This document shows, one piece after another, positions 1 to 8,760 of a stretch of 34,888 nucleotides of DNA. The stretch is taken from positions 1-34,888 of the forward strand of contig JAGIAZ010000028.1 in NCBI GenBank assembly GCA_017744605.1. The letters run 5' to 3'. Both the position numbers and the translations under genes were made by a program. Each line of letters begins with the position of its first letter. The stretch's first letter is position 1. The notes under the pieces were generated by a model, which saw nothing but the letters and a program-made list of their open reading frames with translations, was not told where the DNA came from and did no database searches. This DNA is from Sphingobium sp. GTDB lineage: Bacteria > Pseudomonadota > Alphaproteobacteria > Sphingomonadales > Sphingomonadaceae.

Positions 1-929
1 ATGCGGACGCTGTCATAGGAGAACCAGGCGCCGGACTTCTCAACGACGCCGGCCTTGACCCCGAGGTCCAGTATCTCGCCGACCTTGGAAATGCCCTCGC
101 CATACATGATGTCGAACTCGACCTGCTTGAACGGCGGCGCCACCTTGTTCTTGACCACCTTCACGCGCGTCGCGTTGCCGACGATATCGTCGCGGTCCTT
201 GATCTGGCCGGTCCGGCGAATGTCGAGGCGAACCGAAGCATAGAATTTGAGCGCGTTGCCGCCCGTCGTCGTCTCGGGATTGCCGTACATGACGCCGATC
301 TTCATGCGCAGCTGGTTGATGAAGATCACCATGCAGCGCGAGCGGCTGATCGAGCCGGTCAGCTTGCGGAGCGATTGCGACATGAGCCGCGCCTGCAGGC
401 CGACATGGCTGTCGCCCATCTCGCCCTCGATTTCAGCGCGCGGCACCAGCGCAGCGACCGAATCGACCACCAGCACGTCAATGGCGTTGGAGCGCACCAG
501 CGTATCGGTGATCTCGAGCGCCTGCTCGCCCGTGTCGGGCTGCGAGACGATCAGCTCGTCGATGTCGACACCAAGCTTCCTGGCGTAGACCGGATCGAGC
601 GCATGCTCCGCGTCGATGAAGGCGGCCGTACCGCCAGCCTTCTGCGCTTCCGCGATGACATGCAGCGCCAGCGTCGTCTTGCCCGAGCTTTCCGGGCCAT
701 AAACCTCGATCACGCGGCCGCGCGGCAGGCCGCCGACGCCAAGCGCGATGTCGAGACCGAGCGAACCGGTCGAGATCGCCTCGACCTGCATCGTCTCCTT
801 CGAGCCCAGCTTCATCGCGCTGCCCTTGCCGAAGGCGCGATCGATCTGCGCCAGCGCCGCTTCCAATGCCTTTTGCCGTTCCATGGTCCCCGTCTTCTCG
901 CCGTCGATGAGCTTCAGTGATGCCGTCAT
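1..929 (-). CDS. recA: Recombinase RecA (3' end beyond window)
   Basis: RecA forms ATP-dependent filaments on single-stranded DNA, drives strand exchange in recombinational repair and triggers LexA self-cleavage. About 309 residues are visible and the frame runs open off the left edge. The translation shows the Walker A motif GPESSGKTT, the segment IDAEHALD, the Walker B region [18 protein letters not shown], and the L2-loop region [22 protein letters not shown]. The start at 929 is preceded by GGAGAAG and gives an N-terminus beginning [12 protein letters not shown]; a downstream in-frame ATG ([12 protein letters not shown]) is nearer the E. coli start and is a possible alternative. An SOS box and promoter lie in the 127-bp gap to cckA, so recA has its own damage-inducible promoter. 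Identification is certain; only the C-terminus is missing. Confidence 0.98.
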   Translation of the reverse strand, partial: MTASLKLIDGEKTGTMERQKALEAALAQIDRAFGKGSAMKLGSKETMQVEAISTGSLGLDIALGVGGLPRGRVIEVYGPESSGKTTLALHVIAEAQKAGGTAAFIDAEHALDPVYARKLGVDIDELIVSQPDTGEQALEITDTLVRSNAIDVLVVDSVAALVPRAEIEGEMGDSHVGLQARLMSQSLRKLTGSISRSRCMVIFINQLRMKIGVMYGNPETTTGGNALKFYASVRLDIRRTGQIKDRDDIVGNATRVKVVKNKVAPPFKQVEFDIMYGEGISKVGEILDLGVKAGVVEKSGAWFSYDSVR

Positions 930-994
930 GCCGCTTCTCCCCATGGATGCCAAGACACGGCCATGCAAGCCCTACCGTGTCGCCATGAGAAGGC

Positions 995-1023
995 GATGTA
1001 TCCCATTTGTTCATGGTGAACAA
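995..1023 (-). promoter_or_regulatory. Probable recA promoter
   Basis: On the minus strand TTGTTC (1023-1018) is followed after 17 bases by TACATC (1000-995), a reasonable -35/-10 pair about 65 bases upstream of the recA ATG. The -35 hexamer overlaps the downstream half of the SOS box, which would let LexA block polymerase directly. Inferred from sequence match and spacing only. Confidence 0.55.
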
Positions 1024-1032
1024 GAGGGGAAC
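1018..1032 (-). promoter_or_regulatory. LexA (SOS) box of recA
   Basis: The minus strand reads GTTC-CCCTCTT-GTTC, an exact match to the alphaproteobacterial LexA operator GTTC-N7-GTTC. It lies about 90 bases upstream of the recA start and overlaps the proposed -35 element. Known in the group: LexA binds this direct repeat, unlike the palindromic E. coli box. Next to it is a small palindrome, GTTCA-TGG-TGAAC (1009-1021), which shares its right half with the box. Confidence 0.85.
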
Positions 1033-1056
1033 AAATTATTTCGGGGCGATGACAGG

Positions 1057-3513
1057 CTATTCGTCGTCCGAGATGAGCCGCACCGGTTCGGCGGCGGCAG
1101 CTGCCGCGGCCTCGCGCGCCGCGCCCAGCACATCGCGCGCGGCTTCGGCCAGTTGGGTGACGGAGAATGGCTTGGGCAGGAACGCGACATTGTCGATGTC
1201 GATCGATTTCCTGAGCTGTTCCTCGGCATAGCCCGACATAAAGAGCACCGGTATCGAAGGATGCCCGATACGCGCGGCGCGCACCATGGCCGGGCCATCC
1301 ATGCCGGGCATCACCACGTCCGAGATGAGCAGGTCGATCTTGTCGGCCGCGGCGAGGCGCGCGAGCCCCTGTTCGCCGTCACTCGCCGTGATGACCTTGT
1401 AGCCTTGCCGGCTCAACGCGCGCTCGGCCACCGAGCGCACCATGTCCTCGTCCTCGACGAGCAGGATCGTCCCGGTGCCCCAGGTTTCCGTCGTGCCGCG
1501 TTTCTTGCTCGGCTTGCGCTCCTGCTCGTCCGTCTCGACGGCGTGGACCGGCAGGTAGATGGTGAAGGTCGTGCCGACGCCCAGCTCGGAATCGGCCAGG
1601 ATGAAGCCTCCCGACTGCTTGACGATACCGTAGACGGTGGAGAGGCCGAGGCCCGTCCCCTTGCCCACTTCCTTGGTGGTGTAGAAAGGCTCGAAGATCT
1701 TGCCGATGACGTCCGGAGCGATGCCGATGCCGGTATCGGTCACGCTGAGTCCGGTATAGTCGCCGATCGGCATGAAGTCGTTCTTCATCTCGCGCACCTG
1801 GGCGGCCCGCAGCGCGAAGGTGCGGATCGACACGGTGCCACCTTGGGGCATGGCGTCGCGCGCATTGACCACGAGATTGACGATCACCTGCTCGAGCTGG
1901 CCGGGATCGGCGCGTACCGCGCCGAGATTGCGGCCGTGCGTCACGTCGAGGCTGATATTCTCGCCGAGCAGCCGCTTCAGAAGGCTGGAGACCTCCGAGA
2001 CCACGTCGGGAAGCTGGAGCACTTGCGGACGCAATGTCTGCTGGCGCGAAAAGGCGAGCAGCTGGCGCGTCAGGGCCGCGGCACGGTTCGAATTGGCCTT
2101 GACCTGCTGGAGGTCGTGATAGTCGGTATCGCCCGGCGTGTGGCGCATCAGCATGAGGTCGCAGTGGCCGATGATCGCGGTCAGGATGTTGTTGAAGTCG
2201 TGCGCGACGCCGCCGGCGAGCTGGCCGACCGCCTGCATCTTGGTCTGCTGGGCGAGCTGGCGCTTGAGGCGCGATTCCTCGCTATTGTCCTTGAGGCTGA
2301 GCAGCACCGCCGCCTCGCCGAGCCCGCGCACGCCGGCCAGGCCCAGCGAGACCGGCTCGTCGGGCTGGACGCGCAGGCGGACCTGCATGTCGCCGGACAT
2401 TTGCGGGCCGATCGCGTAACGGCGCACCGCGTCGGCCACCGCCGCCTGGTCCTCGGGCACGACGAGATCGCCCGGATAGCTCGGCCGGCCCTCGGTGACG
2501 CCCGCCGCCCGGCCGAATGCCTTGTTGTAGAAGAGGAAGCGCCCGTCGCGGTCGGCCATGCCGAGACCGAACGGCAGCAGCGAGAGCAGGGTTTCGACAT
2601 AGGCAAGGCTGGTCAGCCCGTCGACGCTCGCCACCGGATCGTCGACCATCACCAGCAGCAGGAGACTCTGCGGATCGTCCGGGCGCAGCGGGATCTGGAA
2701 CAGGCGCACGGGTGTCGCCTGATTCTCCTCTGACGCGAAGAAAATGCGGCCCTTGTTGTCGACCCGCATGTAGCTCGCGAGGTCGCGCCCTGTGATGTTG
2801 CTGTCCGAGCGTCCGGTCGCGCGGAGGAGGAAGGCGGGATTGGCGGCACGCAAGCGCCCTTCCCCGCCGATCATCGCGCACATGATGCCGGCGCGCGCGA
2901 GCTGGACACCCGCCTCGCCTTCGGTCATGCGCAGATAGTCTTCGAAGATGTTCGCCTGGCGGACCGTCAGGAACCGCCAGAGCAGGAAATCGTCCCCGCG
3001 GCCCGTGCGCAGCACATCCACGTCGAGATGCAGGTCGGCGCTTTCGATATTGCTGAGCTGCGCGTGACCGTCGCGCCAGGCTGTGCGTCCGGCTTCGGCG
3101 AGCCGCTCCCGGTCGCTCGGCGTCACGTTGATCTCGACCGGTGTCGGATAGGCGGCGAACCATTCGCCATATTGATCGCTGGCGCAGACGATGCGGCCCG
3201 TCCGGTCGGTGACCGCGATGGCGAGACCCGCCGCCTCGGCGGCGGCCCTCGTCACGGCCCAGTCCATGATGATGGATTCGTCGAGCTCGACCGGCGGGAA
3301 GAGGCGCCGCGCAAACCAGATCAGCGCCGATCCGCCGACCACCATCGCCGCGAACCCGCCCGCGACGATCGGCTCGGACAGCGTCAGCAGCAGGATGAGG
3401 CCGCTGACGAACGCCGCGCCGAGAATGACGAGAAGAGCAGGCAAACCTCTGCGCTCCGAGGTGGGGGCGAGCGTGGCACCGCCGGGGCGCCGGACGGGCC
3501 GCGCCTCGTTCAA
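1057..3513 (-). CDS. cckA: Cell-cycle hybrid histidine kinase CckA
   Basis: CckA is the membrane hybrid kinase that, through ChpT, phosphorylates CtrA and CpdR and so couples cell-cycle, motility and envelope programmes in alphaproteobacteria. The 818-residue protein has two N-terminal membrane helices (about 24-45 and 48-68), PAS-like sensor regions (about 90-410), and a HisKA domain with GGVAHDFNNILTAIIGH and phospho-acceptor His438. A HATPase domain follows (NLVVNARDAMPQGG near 547, DTGIGI near 593, GTGLGLSTVYG near 619), then a receiver domain with Asp732 (SDVVMPGMDG) and Lys781 (FLPKPF). The AHDFNN motif and domain order are diagnostic of CckA. Its ATG overlaps the stop of the DUF2062 gene by 4 bases (ATGA), so the two are probably translated together. 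recA lies directly downstream with its own promoter. Confidence 0.95.
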   Translation of the reverse strand: MNEARPVRRPGGATLAPTSERRGLPALLVILGAAFVSGLILLLTLSEPIVAGGFAAMVVGGSALIWFARRLFPPVELDESIIMDWAVTRAAAEAAGLAIAVTDRTGRIVCASDQYGEWFAAYPTPVEINVTPSDRERLAEAGRTAWRDGHAQLSNIESADLHLDVDVLRTGRGDDFLLWRFLTVRQANIFEDYLRMTEGEAGVQLARAGIMCAMIGGEGRLRAANPAFLLRATGRSDSNITGRDLASYMRVDNKGRIFFASEENQATPVRLFQIPLRPDDPQSLLLLVMVDDPVASVDGLTSLAYVETLLSLLPFGLGMADRDGRFLFYNKAFGRAAGVTEGRPSYPGDLVVPEDQAAVADAVRRYAIGPQMSGDMQVRLRVQPDEPVSLGLAGVRGLGEAAVLLSLKDNSEESRLKRQLAQQTKMQAVGQLAGGVAHDFNNILTAIIGHCDLMLMRHTPGDTDYHDLQQVKANSNRAAALTRQLLAFSRQQTLRPQVLQLPDVVSEVSSLLKRLLGENISLDVTHGRNLGAVRADPGQLEQVIVNLVVNARDAMPQGGTVSIRTFALRAAQVREMKNDFMPIGDYTGLSVTDTGIGIAPDVIGKIFEPFYTTKEVGKGTGLGLSTVYGIVKQSGGFILADSELGVGTTFTIYLPVHAVETDEQERKPSKKRGTTETWGTGTILLVEDEDMVRSVAERALSRQGYKVITASDGEQGLARLAAADKIDLLISDVVMPGMDGPAMVRAARIGHPSIPVLFMSGYAEEQLRKSIDIDNVAFLPKPFSVTQLAEAARDVLGAAREAAAAAAAEPVRLISDDE

Positions 3514-4112
3514 GAAGCGCCTCCGTCAAGCACGAGGCCGCGCCCTTCGGCCCGGCGGCGGTGCAGCAGGCGCGTGCGCCACTTGCGGCCCATGCGCTCG
3601 CGCCAGAACCATTTCGCCGCGAAATAGCCCACCGCGGCCGTCACGACCGACACAACCGTGAGACCGAACAGCATGACCGGCGCGGTTTCGCCGAGCAGCC
3701 AGCTGGCCCATTGCTTGACGGAGGCGTGATTCTCGATGAGCGCCGTGAAGGCGCTCAGGTCGCCGGAGCGGCCAAGCATGACCCGGCCGACATAATAGGA
3801 CAGGCCCAGGATGAACGGCGTCGTCGCCGGATTGGAGAGGAATGTCATCGCCACGGCAATTGGCACATTGGCCCTCACCGGCAGCGCAAGCAAGGCCGCT
3901 CCTGCGATCTGCACGCCGGGGATCAGCAGCAGGATGCCGACGATCAGGCCCAGCGCCACGCCGCGCGGCACCGAACGGCGCGTGAAACGCCACAATGCGG
4001 GCGCAAGCACACGATGGGCGACCGGCCGGAGGAAGCGATTATTCTCCAGGCTTTCGCGGCTCGGCATGGCCGTGCGAAGCCAGCGTGCGAGGCGGGTATT
4101 GCCGCCGATCAT
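3510..4112 (-). CDS. DUF2062 inner-membrane protein
   Basis: A 200-residue membrane protein with the DUF2062 signature: RRSVPRGVALGLIVGILLLIPG, then a hydrophobic stretch, then MTFLSNPATTPFILGLSYYVG, and a C-terminal helix (APVMLFGLTVVSVVTAAVGYF). Three or four membrane segments are likely, with a basic C-terminus (RRRAEGRG) probably cytoplasmic. Function of the family is not established. The ATG shares one base with the smpB stop (TGATG) and the stop overlaps the cckA start by four bases, so it is the middle member of a translationally coupled smpB-DUF2062-cckA run. Confidence 0.85.
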   Translation of the reverse strand: MIGGNTRLARWLRTAMPSRESLENNRFLRPVAHRVLAPALWRFTRRSVPRGVALGLIVGILLLIPGVQIAGAALLALPVRANVPIAVAMTFLSNPATTPFILGLSYYVGRVMLGRSGDLSAFTALIENHASVKQWASWLLGETAPVMLFGLTVVSVVTAAVGYFAAKWFWRERMGRKWRTRLLHRRRAEGRGLVLDGGAS

Positions 4113-4594
4113 CAGCCGCGATCCTTGAGCAGGCGGCCCTGCTCCTTCTTCCAGTCGCGTTCCTTGATGTGCGCGCGCTTGTCCGGCGCGTTGCGGCCCT
4201 TGGCGAGGGCCAGTTCGACCTTCGCCCGGCCGCGGCTGTTGAAATAGACGCTCAGCGGCACGAGCGTCATGCCCTGGCGCGCGACGGCGCCGTGGAGCTT
4301 GGTGATTTCGCGCATGTTCAACAGCAGTTTCCGCGGGCGCTTGGGCTCATGGTTGAAGCGGTTGCCGTGGCTGAACTCGGGGATGTTGCTGTTGATCAGC
4401 CAGACTTCCTCGTTGTTCACTTCGGCATAGCTCTCGGTGATGGAGCCCTCGCCGAAGCGGAGCGCCTTCACTTCCGTGCCGGTGAGCGCAATGCCCGCCT
4501 CATAGGTATCCTCGATCGCATAATCGAAGCGCGCGCGCCGGTTCTCGGCGACGGTCTTCACTTTGTCGAACGCGGCGTGACGGGGGCGAGCCAT
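4112..4594 (-). CDS. smpB: tmRNA-binding protein SmpB
   Basis: SmpB binds tmRNA and places it in the A site of ribosomes stalled on broken mRNAs (trans-translation). The 160 residues match the whole family: [34 protein letters not shown] at the start, ESYAEV, then NREITKL-like [11 protein letters not shown], the segment [23 protein letters not shown], and the basic C-terminal tail [20 protein letters not shown] that reaches the decoding centre. It lies 69 bases downstream of dapA on the same strand and overlaps the DUF2062 start by one base, so co-transcription is likely. The tmRNA gene ssrA is not in this window. Confidence 0.97.
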   Translation of the reverse strand: MARPRHAAFDKVKTVAENRRARFDYAIEDTYEAGIALTGTEVKALRFGEGSITESYAEVNNEEVWLINSNIPEFSHGNRFNHEPKRPRKLLLNMREITKLHGAVARQGMTLVPLSVYFNSRGRAKVELALAKGRNAPDKRAHIKERDWKKEQGRLLKDRG

Positions 4595-4663
4595 GGATTT
4601 GGGAGAATAGCCTGTCAGTTTGAACGGATAATGTATGGCGCCAATGTAAGGGCGCGGGCGGCC

Positions 4664-5542
4664 CTAGACCAGTCCCGCGATCTCCAGCGCCCGGTCGACC
4701 GTCGCGCGCGATGCACTGGATGGCCATGTCACCGGCAGGCGAACTTCCGTGCCCATGTCGCTGCGAATCCGCGACAGCGCATATTTGATCGGGCCGGGCG
4801 AGCAGTCGGTGAACAGGGCGTCGTGGAGCGGGTAGAGCCGGTCCTGCAGCTTGAGCGCATCGCCCCAGCGTCCTTCGAGGGTCGCGTTCTGGAAGTCGGC
4901 GCACAGGCGCGGCGCCACGTTCGCCGTGACCGAGATGCAGCCGCGTCCGCCCATCGCGTTGAAGGCCAGCGCGGTCTCGTCATTGCCGGAGAGCTGGCAC
5001 CAGTCTGCACCGCAGGCGAGGCGCTGCGCCGTCACGCGGCCCAGGTTGCCGGTCGCGTCCTTGATACCGACGATGCTGGGGAATTCCTCACGCAAGCGAT
5101 ACATGACCGGTACGCCGATATCGACGATCGAGCGGCCGGGAATATTATAGAGCACGATCGGGAGGTCGCAGCGCGAGGCCAGATAGGCATAATGCTGGTA
5201 GAGGCCGTCCTGGCTCGGCTTGTTGTAATAGGGCGCGACCACCAGGGCGGCGGTGGCGCCGGCCGCTTGCGCCGCGAACATATGCTCGAGTGCGATGCGC
5301 GTGTCGTTCGAGCCCGCGCCCGCGATCACCGGCACCCGCCCGCGCGCCTGCTCGACGCAGATCTGCACGACGCGATTATGCTCCTCGATGGTCATGGTGG
5401 CGCTTTCGCCGGTCGTGCCGCAGGGCACCAAGGCGCTCGATCCCTGCTCGATTTGCCAGTCCACGAAGCTGCGAAAGGCGTCCTCGTCGACCTTTCCATC
5501 GCGAAATGGCGTGATAAGTGCCGGAATCGAACCGGAAAACAT
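4664..5542 (-). CDS. dapA: 4-hydroxy-tetrahydrodipicolinate synthase
   Basis: DapA condenses pyruvate with aspartate semialdehyde, the first committed step to diaminopimelate (peptidoglycan cross-links) and lysine. The 292 residues are the usual full length of this TIM-barrel family. The Schiff-base lysine is Lys161 in VGIKDATGNL; Tyr132 (LYNIPGR) and the CGTTGE motif (Thr43, Thr44) provide the rest of the catalytic set. A clear AAGGAG precedes the ATG at 5542. It heads the minus-strand run dapA-smpB-DUF2062-cckA; its promoter must lie in the 90 bases shared with the divergent transglycosylase gene, where I do not see a convincing -35/-10 pair. Confidence 0.97.
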   Translation of the reverse strand: MFSGSIPALITPFRDGKVDEDAFRSFVDWQIEQGSSALVPCGTTGESATMTIEEHNRVVQICVEQARGRVPVIAGAGSNDTRIALEHMFAAQAAGATAALVVAPYYNKPSQDGLYQHYAYLASRCDLPIVLYNIPGRSIVDIGVPVMYRLREEFPSIVGIKDATGNLGRVTAQRLACGADWCQLSGNDETALAFNAMGGRGCISVTANVAPRLCADFQNATLEGRWGDALKLQDRLYPLHDALFTDCSPGPIKYALSRIRSDMGTEVRLPVTWPSSASRATVDRALEIAGLV

Positions 5543-5632
5543 GAAATTACTCCTTCAAAGCGCGCGCTCGTACAGGCATAATGGGCTGATGCACGCGCCC
5601 GTTCACCGTTCGATCATCATGGTTGTGCCATA

Positions 5633-7666
5633 ATGTCTGCCATGGGAAAAGATACTCGCCTTTCTTGGCGCTTCCCCGGCCTGATCGCGTTCGCCGTGCT
5701 CGGCACGGCGGCGACCAATGCCTCGACACCGGCGGATGATGCAAGTGCGATCCGCTGGGAAGCCGCCGCAAACCGCATCGACGCCAGTGGCGACGCGGAC
5801 CGTCGCGTCGCTTCGGCGATCCAGAACTGGCGCACGCTCAGCGCGACTCAAGGCGCGGGATTCGCGACCTATGCCGATTTTCTGATGCAGAACAGCGGCT
5901 GGCCCGACGAGGCCAAGCTGCGCGGCTATGCCGAAAAGGCGGTCAATCCCGACCTTGATAGCCCGGCCGGCATCACGGCGTTCTTCGCGAAATATCCGGC
6001 GCTCAGCGCGCAGGGCAAGGCCGCCAATGCCATGGCGCTCGCCAGGCTCAACCGCAGAGACGAAGCAATTGCCGCGGCGCGCGACGCCTGGGGCAGCGGC
6101 TCGCTGTCGATCCTCATGGAGCAGGCGCTGCTCGCTCAATTTTCCGCGAACCTGACGCCCGAGGATCACCTCCGCCACGCCGATGCCGTGCTGTGGCGCC
6201 GCGACACGGCGGCCGCCGAGCGGGTGTTCGCCTATCTGCCCGTGACTCGCCAGGCGGTCGTCGCCGCGCGCATCGCTTTCCAGCGCAAGGCGCCCGACGC
6301 CACGCTCAAAATGGGTGCCGCCGATCCCATCGGTGTGATGGATGCGGGCTATATCGCCGACAAGGTGCGCTGGATGGCCGGCAATGGCGACGAACTCGGC
6401 GCGCGCCGCCTGCTCGCCGAGCGCCTGCCGCTCGCGCAGACGCCAGCCGATCCGGAAGACTGGTACGAGATCATGTTCGCCCGCGCCAAGGCCGCCGCCA
6501 CGGACGGCGACTGGAAGTTGGCCTTCGCCATCGCCTCGCGCGTCGACGACGCGTTCGCGCCCGGCACCGACATCAGCGCCCAGCCGGTCGGCGTGCGTGA
6601 CGATTATACCAATCTCACCTGGCTTGCGGGCACCGCCGCGTTCAACCGCCTCTCCAGGCCTGCCGATGCCGAGGGCATGTTCGCGCGCTATGCCGGCGGC
6701 GGCCAAAATGCTTCGGTCAAGGCCAAGGGCTATTATTGGGCCGGCCGATCCGCCCTCGCCGCCGGGCGCCGCGACACTGCCAATAGCTATTTCGCGCAGG
6801 CTGCCGCCTATCCCGATCAATATTACGGTCAACTCGCGCTCGAACGCCTCGGCCGGCCCGTGCCGCTGCCGGGCGCCAACGCGCCGCAGGTGACGCTGAC
6901 CGACTCGGACCGCGCCGCGTTCAACAGCCAGTCCGTCGTGCAAGCCGCGAAGATGCTCGGCACCCAGGGCGCCTGGGGCGACCAGAGCAAGTTCGTCCGC
7001 GCCATCGCCGCCTCGGCGCAGACCGAGCCGGCTCATCTCTTCGCCAACGAGCTGGCCCGCACGCTTGGCCGCCCCGATCTTGGCATCATGGCCGGCCGCC
7101 GCGCCACCGCGAGTGGCCTTTCCGGCTATGACAAGGCCAGCTTCCCGCACATGAAGGTGCCGGACAGCGAGCGCGACAACTGGACGATGATCCATGCCAT
7201 CTCCCGGCAGGAGAGCCAGTTCGACCGCGCCATCGTGTCCTATGCCGGCGCGCGCGGCCTCATGCAGCTCATGCCCGCCACCGCCCGCGAACAGGCCGGC
7301 AAGCTCGGCATGAACTTCGATCAGGGCAATCTGTTCGATCCCGATTTCAACGTGACCCTGGGCTCGAGCTACTTCGTGAAGCTGCTGAGCTACTATAATG
7401 GCAGCTATCCGCTTGCCGTCGCGGCCTACAATGCCGGCATGGGCAATGTGAACAAGTGGATCAAGGCGAACGGCGACCCGCGCCTGCCCGGCGGCGACAT
7501 CGTCCAATGGATCGAGGATATCCCGATCTATCAGACCAAGGACTATGTGCAGCGCGTGCTCGAAAACGCGGTGGTCTATGACTTGATGAACCCGGTTCGC
7601 GACAGCGCGCCGGGTGTCTCCGCCAAGCCGCTCAGCCGCTATCTGGGCAAGTCCAATCCCGGCTGA
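5633..7666 (+). CDS. Soluble lytic murein transglycosylase (Slt family)
   Basis: Periplasmic enzyme that cleaves the MurNAc-GlcNAc bond of peptidoglycan with formation of 1,6-anhydro-MurNAc. The 677-residue product has an N-terminal signal peptide (hydrophobic run FPGLIAFAVLG ending near residue 30), a long alpha-helical region with degenerate TPR-like repeats (about 40-500, the doughnut domain of Slt70), and a C-terminal SLT domain. The catalytic glutamate is Glu527 in ISRQESQFD, followed by the family motifs YAGARGLMQLMPATA and LAVAAYNAGMGNV. Length and order match Slt70-type enzymes rather than the shorter MltC/EmtA types. No strong ribosome-binding site is visible before either of the first two ATGs (5633, 5642). 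Divergent from dapA, another cell-wall gene. Confidence 0.93.
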   Translation: MSAMGKDTRLSWRFPGLIAFAVLGTAATNASTPADDASAIRWEAAANRIDASGDADRRVASAIQNWRTLSATQGAGFATYADFLMQNSGWPDEAKLRGYAEKAVNPDLDSPAGITAFFAKYPALSAQGKAANAMALARLNRRDEAIAAARDAWGSGSLSILMEQALLAQFSANLTPEDHLRHADAVLWRRDTAAAERVFAYLPVTRQAVVAARIAFQRKAPDATLKMGAADPIGVMDAGYIADKVRWMAGNGDELGARRLLAERLPLAQTPADPEDWYEIMFARAKAAATDGDWKLAFAIASRVDDAFAPGTDISAQPVGVRDDYTNLTWLAGTAAFNRLSRPADAEGMFARYAGGGQNASVKAKGYYWAGRSALAAGRRDTANSYFAQAAAYPDQYYGQLALERLGRPVPLPGANAPQVTLTDSDRAAFNSQSVVQAAKMLGTQGAWGDQSKFVRAIAASAQTEPAHLFANELARTLGRPDLGIMAGRRATASGLSGYDKASFPHMKVPDSERDNWTMIHAISRQESQFDRAIVSYAGARGLMQLMPATAREQAGKLGMNFDQGNLFDPDFNVTLGSSYFVKLLSYYNGSYPLAVAAYNAGMGNVNKWIKANGDPRLPGGDIVQWIEDIPIYQTKDYVQRVLENAVVYDLMNPVRDSAPGVSAKPLSRYLGKSNPG

Positions 7667-7680
7667 TAAGAGCTGGTGCC

Positions 7681-7875
7681 ATGACTGACGAAACCCCCGC
7701 AACGCCGGACGTGACCGCCGCTCCTGCAGCCACCGTCCCCGCTACCACAGCTTCCGCGCCCACCGCCCCTCTCAGCGGCAAGGGCAAGGCGTTCTGGGCA
7801 GGCGTCGGCATCGGATCGGCCGCCATCGTCGCCGCCGTGATGTACACGCGGCGCCCGAAGAAGACGCGCCGATAG
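7681..7875 (+). CDS. Small single-pass membrane protein
   Basis: A 64-residue protein of unknown function: an Ala/Thr/Pro-rich N-terminal half (about 1-32), one predicted membrane helix (FWAGVGIGSAAIVAAVMY, about 39-56) with Gly-rich packing face, and a short basic tail RRPKKTRR that would stay in the cytoplasm. It starts 14 bases after the transglycosylase stop and is probably co-transcribed with it. Its stop is one base from the stop of the convergent MerR gene. Codon use (Ala, Pro, Thr codons ending in C or G) fits coding sequence. I do not recognise a family. Confidence 0.6.
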   Translation: MTDETPATPDVTAAPAATVPATTASAPTAPLSGKGKAFWAGVGIGSAAIVAAVMYTRRPKKTRR

Positions 7876-7876
7876 C

Positions 7877-8650
7877 CTAGGCCGGAGCGCGCGCCGCATA
7901 GGCTTTCATCGCGCTGGTCAGCCAATCGGTGAAGCCATCGCCCCGCTTGTCGAAATGCGTCCGGAAGTCCGGGTGGGCGAGATACATGTCGGCCATCCCG
8001 GCATAACCCTCTCGCGGGCAGTCGCGGCCCCACATGATCGACACCCAGGCGCGATGACGGTCGAACAGCGGCTCGAGTTCAGCCGAATGGATGTCGGTCC
8101 CGGCCAGGAAGCGCGCCGCCAGCTCTGCCTCGGCTGCCTCCCCCGCGGCGAGCGCCGACTTCATCGCGTCCGCGCCCTGTCCATCCCAGTGCCGCTTGCT
8201 GGTCTCGATGCTCCTGCGCATCGGCTCGCCGCCGCGCTCGATCAGCCACTCTTCATATTCGGCCTGTTTTTCGGATGCGAAGCCCTTGTAGAGATCCTTG
8301 TCCTTCACTGTCCCGTCTCCATTCAATTCCGCGATCGTGCGGTCGATCGTCTGGAGGAGTTGGCGAGACCGCTCGACCCGTTCGGCCAGCTTCTCGCGAT
8401 GTGCCGCGAGGATCTGCACCCGGCCGCGCCCATCATGAGCGAGCAGCCCGGCAATCGCCTGCAGCGGCACGCCCAGTTCACGATGGAACAGGATGTCCTG
8501 CAGGCGCAGCAACTCCTCGCGCCCATAATAGCGATAGCGGTTCTCACCGATGAACGCCGGCTTCAGCAGCCCGATCTCGTCATAATGATGCAGCGTGCGC
8601 ACCGAGACTCCCGAGAGCCGCGCCAACTGCTTGACCGTATATCGTGCCAT
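7877..8650 (-). CDS. MerR-family regulator with TipAS effector domain
   Basis: Transcription regulator of 257 residues. Residues 1-70 are a MerR winged helix (YTVKQLARLSGVSVRTLHHYDEIGLLKP, then RYRYYGREELLRLQDILFHRELGVPLQAI), followed by the dimerisation coiled coil (about 75-120) and a C-terminal TipAS-like domain (about 130-255), the all-helical fold that binds small ligands in TipA, Mta and SkgA. MerR proteins untwist promoters that have long spacers. The start at 8650 is chosen because GAAGGA lies just upstream and because a longer reading would begin inside the -35 hexamer of the promoter at 8677-8707. That operator suggests autoregulation. The ligand cannot be told from sequence; drug or stress response is the usual role. 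Confidence 0.9.
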   Translation of the reverse strand: MARYTVKQLARLSGVSVRTLHHYDEIGLLKPAFIGENRYRYYGREELLRLQDILFHRELGVPLQAIAGLLAHDGRGRVQILAAHREKLAERVERSRQLLQTIDRTIAELNGDGTVKDKDLYKGFASEKQAEYEEWLIERGGEPMRRSIETSKRHWDGQGADAMKSALAAGEAAEAELAARFLAGTDIHSAELEPLFDRHRAWVSIMWGRDCPREGYAGMADMYLAHPDFRTHFDKRGDGFTDWLTSAMKAYAARAPA

Positions 8651-8676
8651 ATGCCTTCGTCCTTCCGCAGGACGAG

Positions 8677-8707
8677 CTGATAGTCCCTCACGTCGCGTGA
8701 GGGTCAA
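8677..8707 (-). promoter_or_regulatory. MerR-type operator-promoter with 19-bp spacer
   Basis: On the minus strand the -35 TTGACC (8707-8702) and -10 TATCAG (8682-8677) are separated by 19 bases, the over-long spacing that MerR-family activators correct. The spacer is filled by the perfect dyad CCCTCACG-TCG-CGTGAGGG (8685-8703). It sits 27 bases upstream of the MerR-TipAS start, so the regulator very probably controls its own gene; effect on divergent greB is possible but not shown. Confidence 0.85.
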
Positions 8708-8760
8708 GAGGGTTTTGCACGGGAGTTGCGGCAGTCTTGGTTTTGCGAGATCAGGGCGCC

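Noticed and set aside
748..2733. Long open frame on the plus strand opposite cckA (661 codons)
   Set aside because: Composition is Arg/His/Ala-rich with no domain; it is the shadow of GC-rich codons of cckA, whose frame carries all kinase motifs.
5603..7702. Long minus-strand frame (699 codons) opposite the lytic transglycosylase
   Set aside because: The plus frame has signal peptide, SLT motifs and catalytic Glu; the minus frame has none and only mirrors the codon bias.
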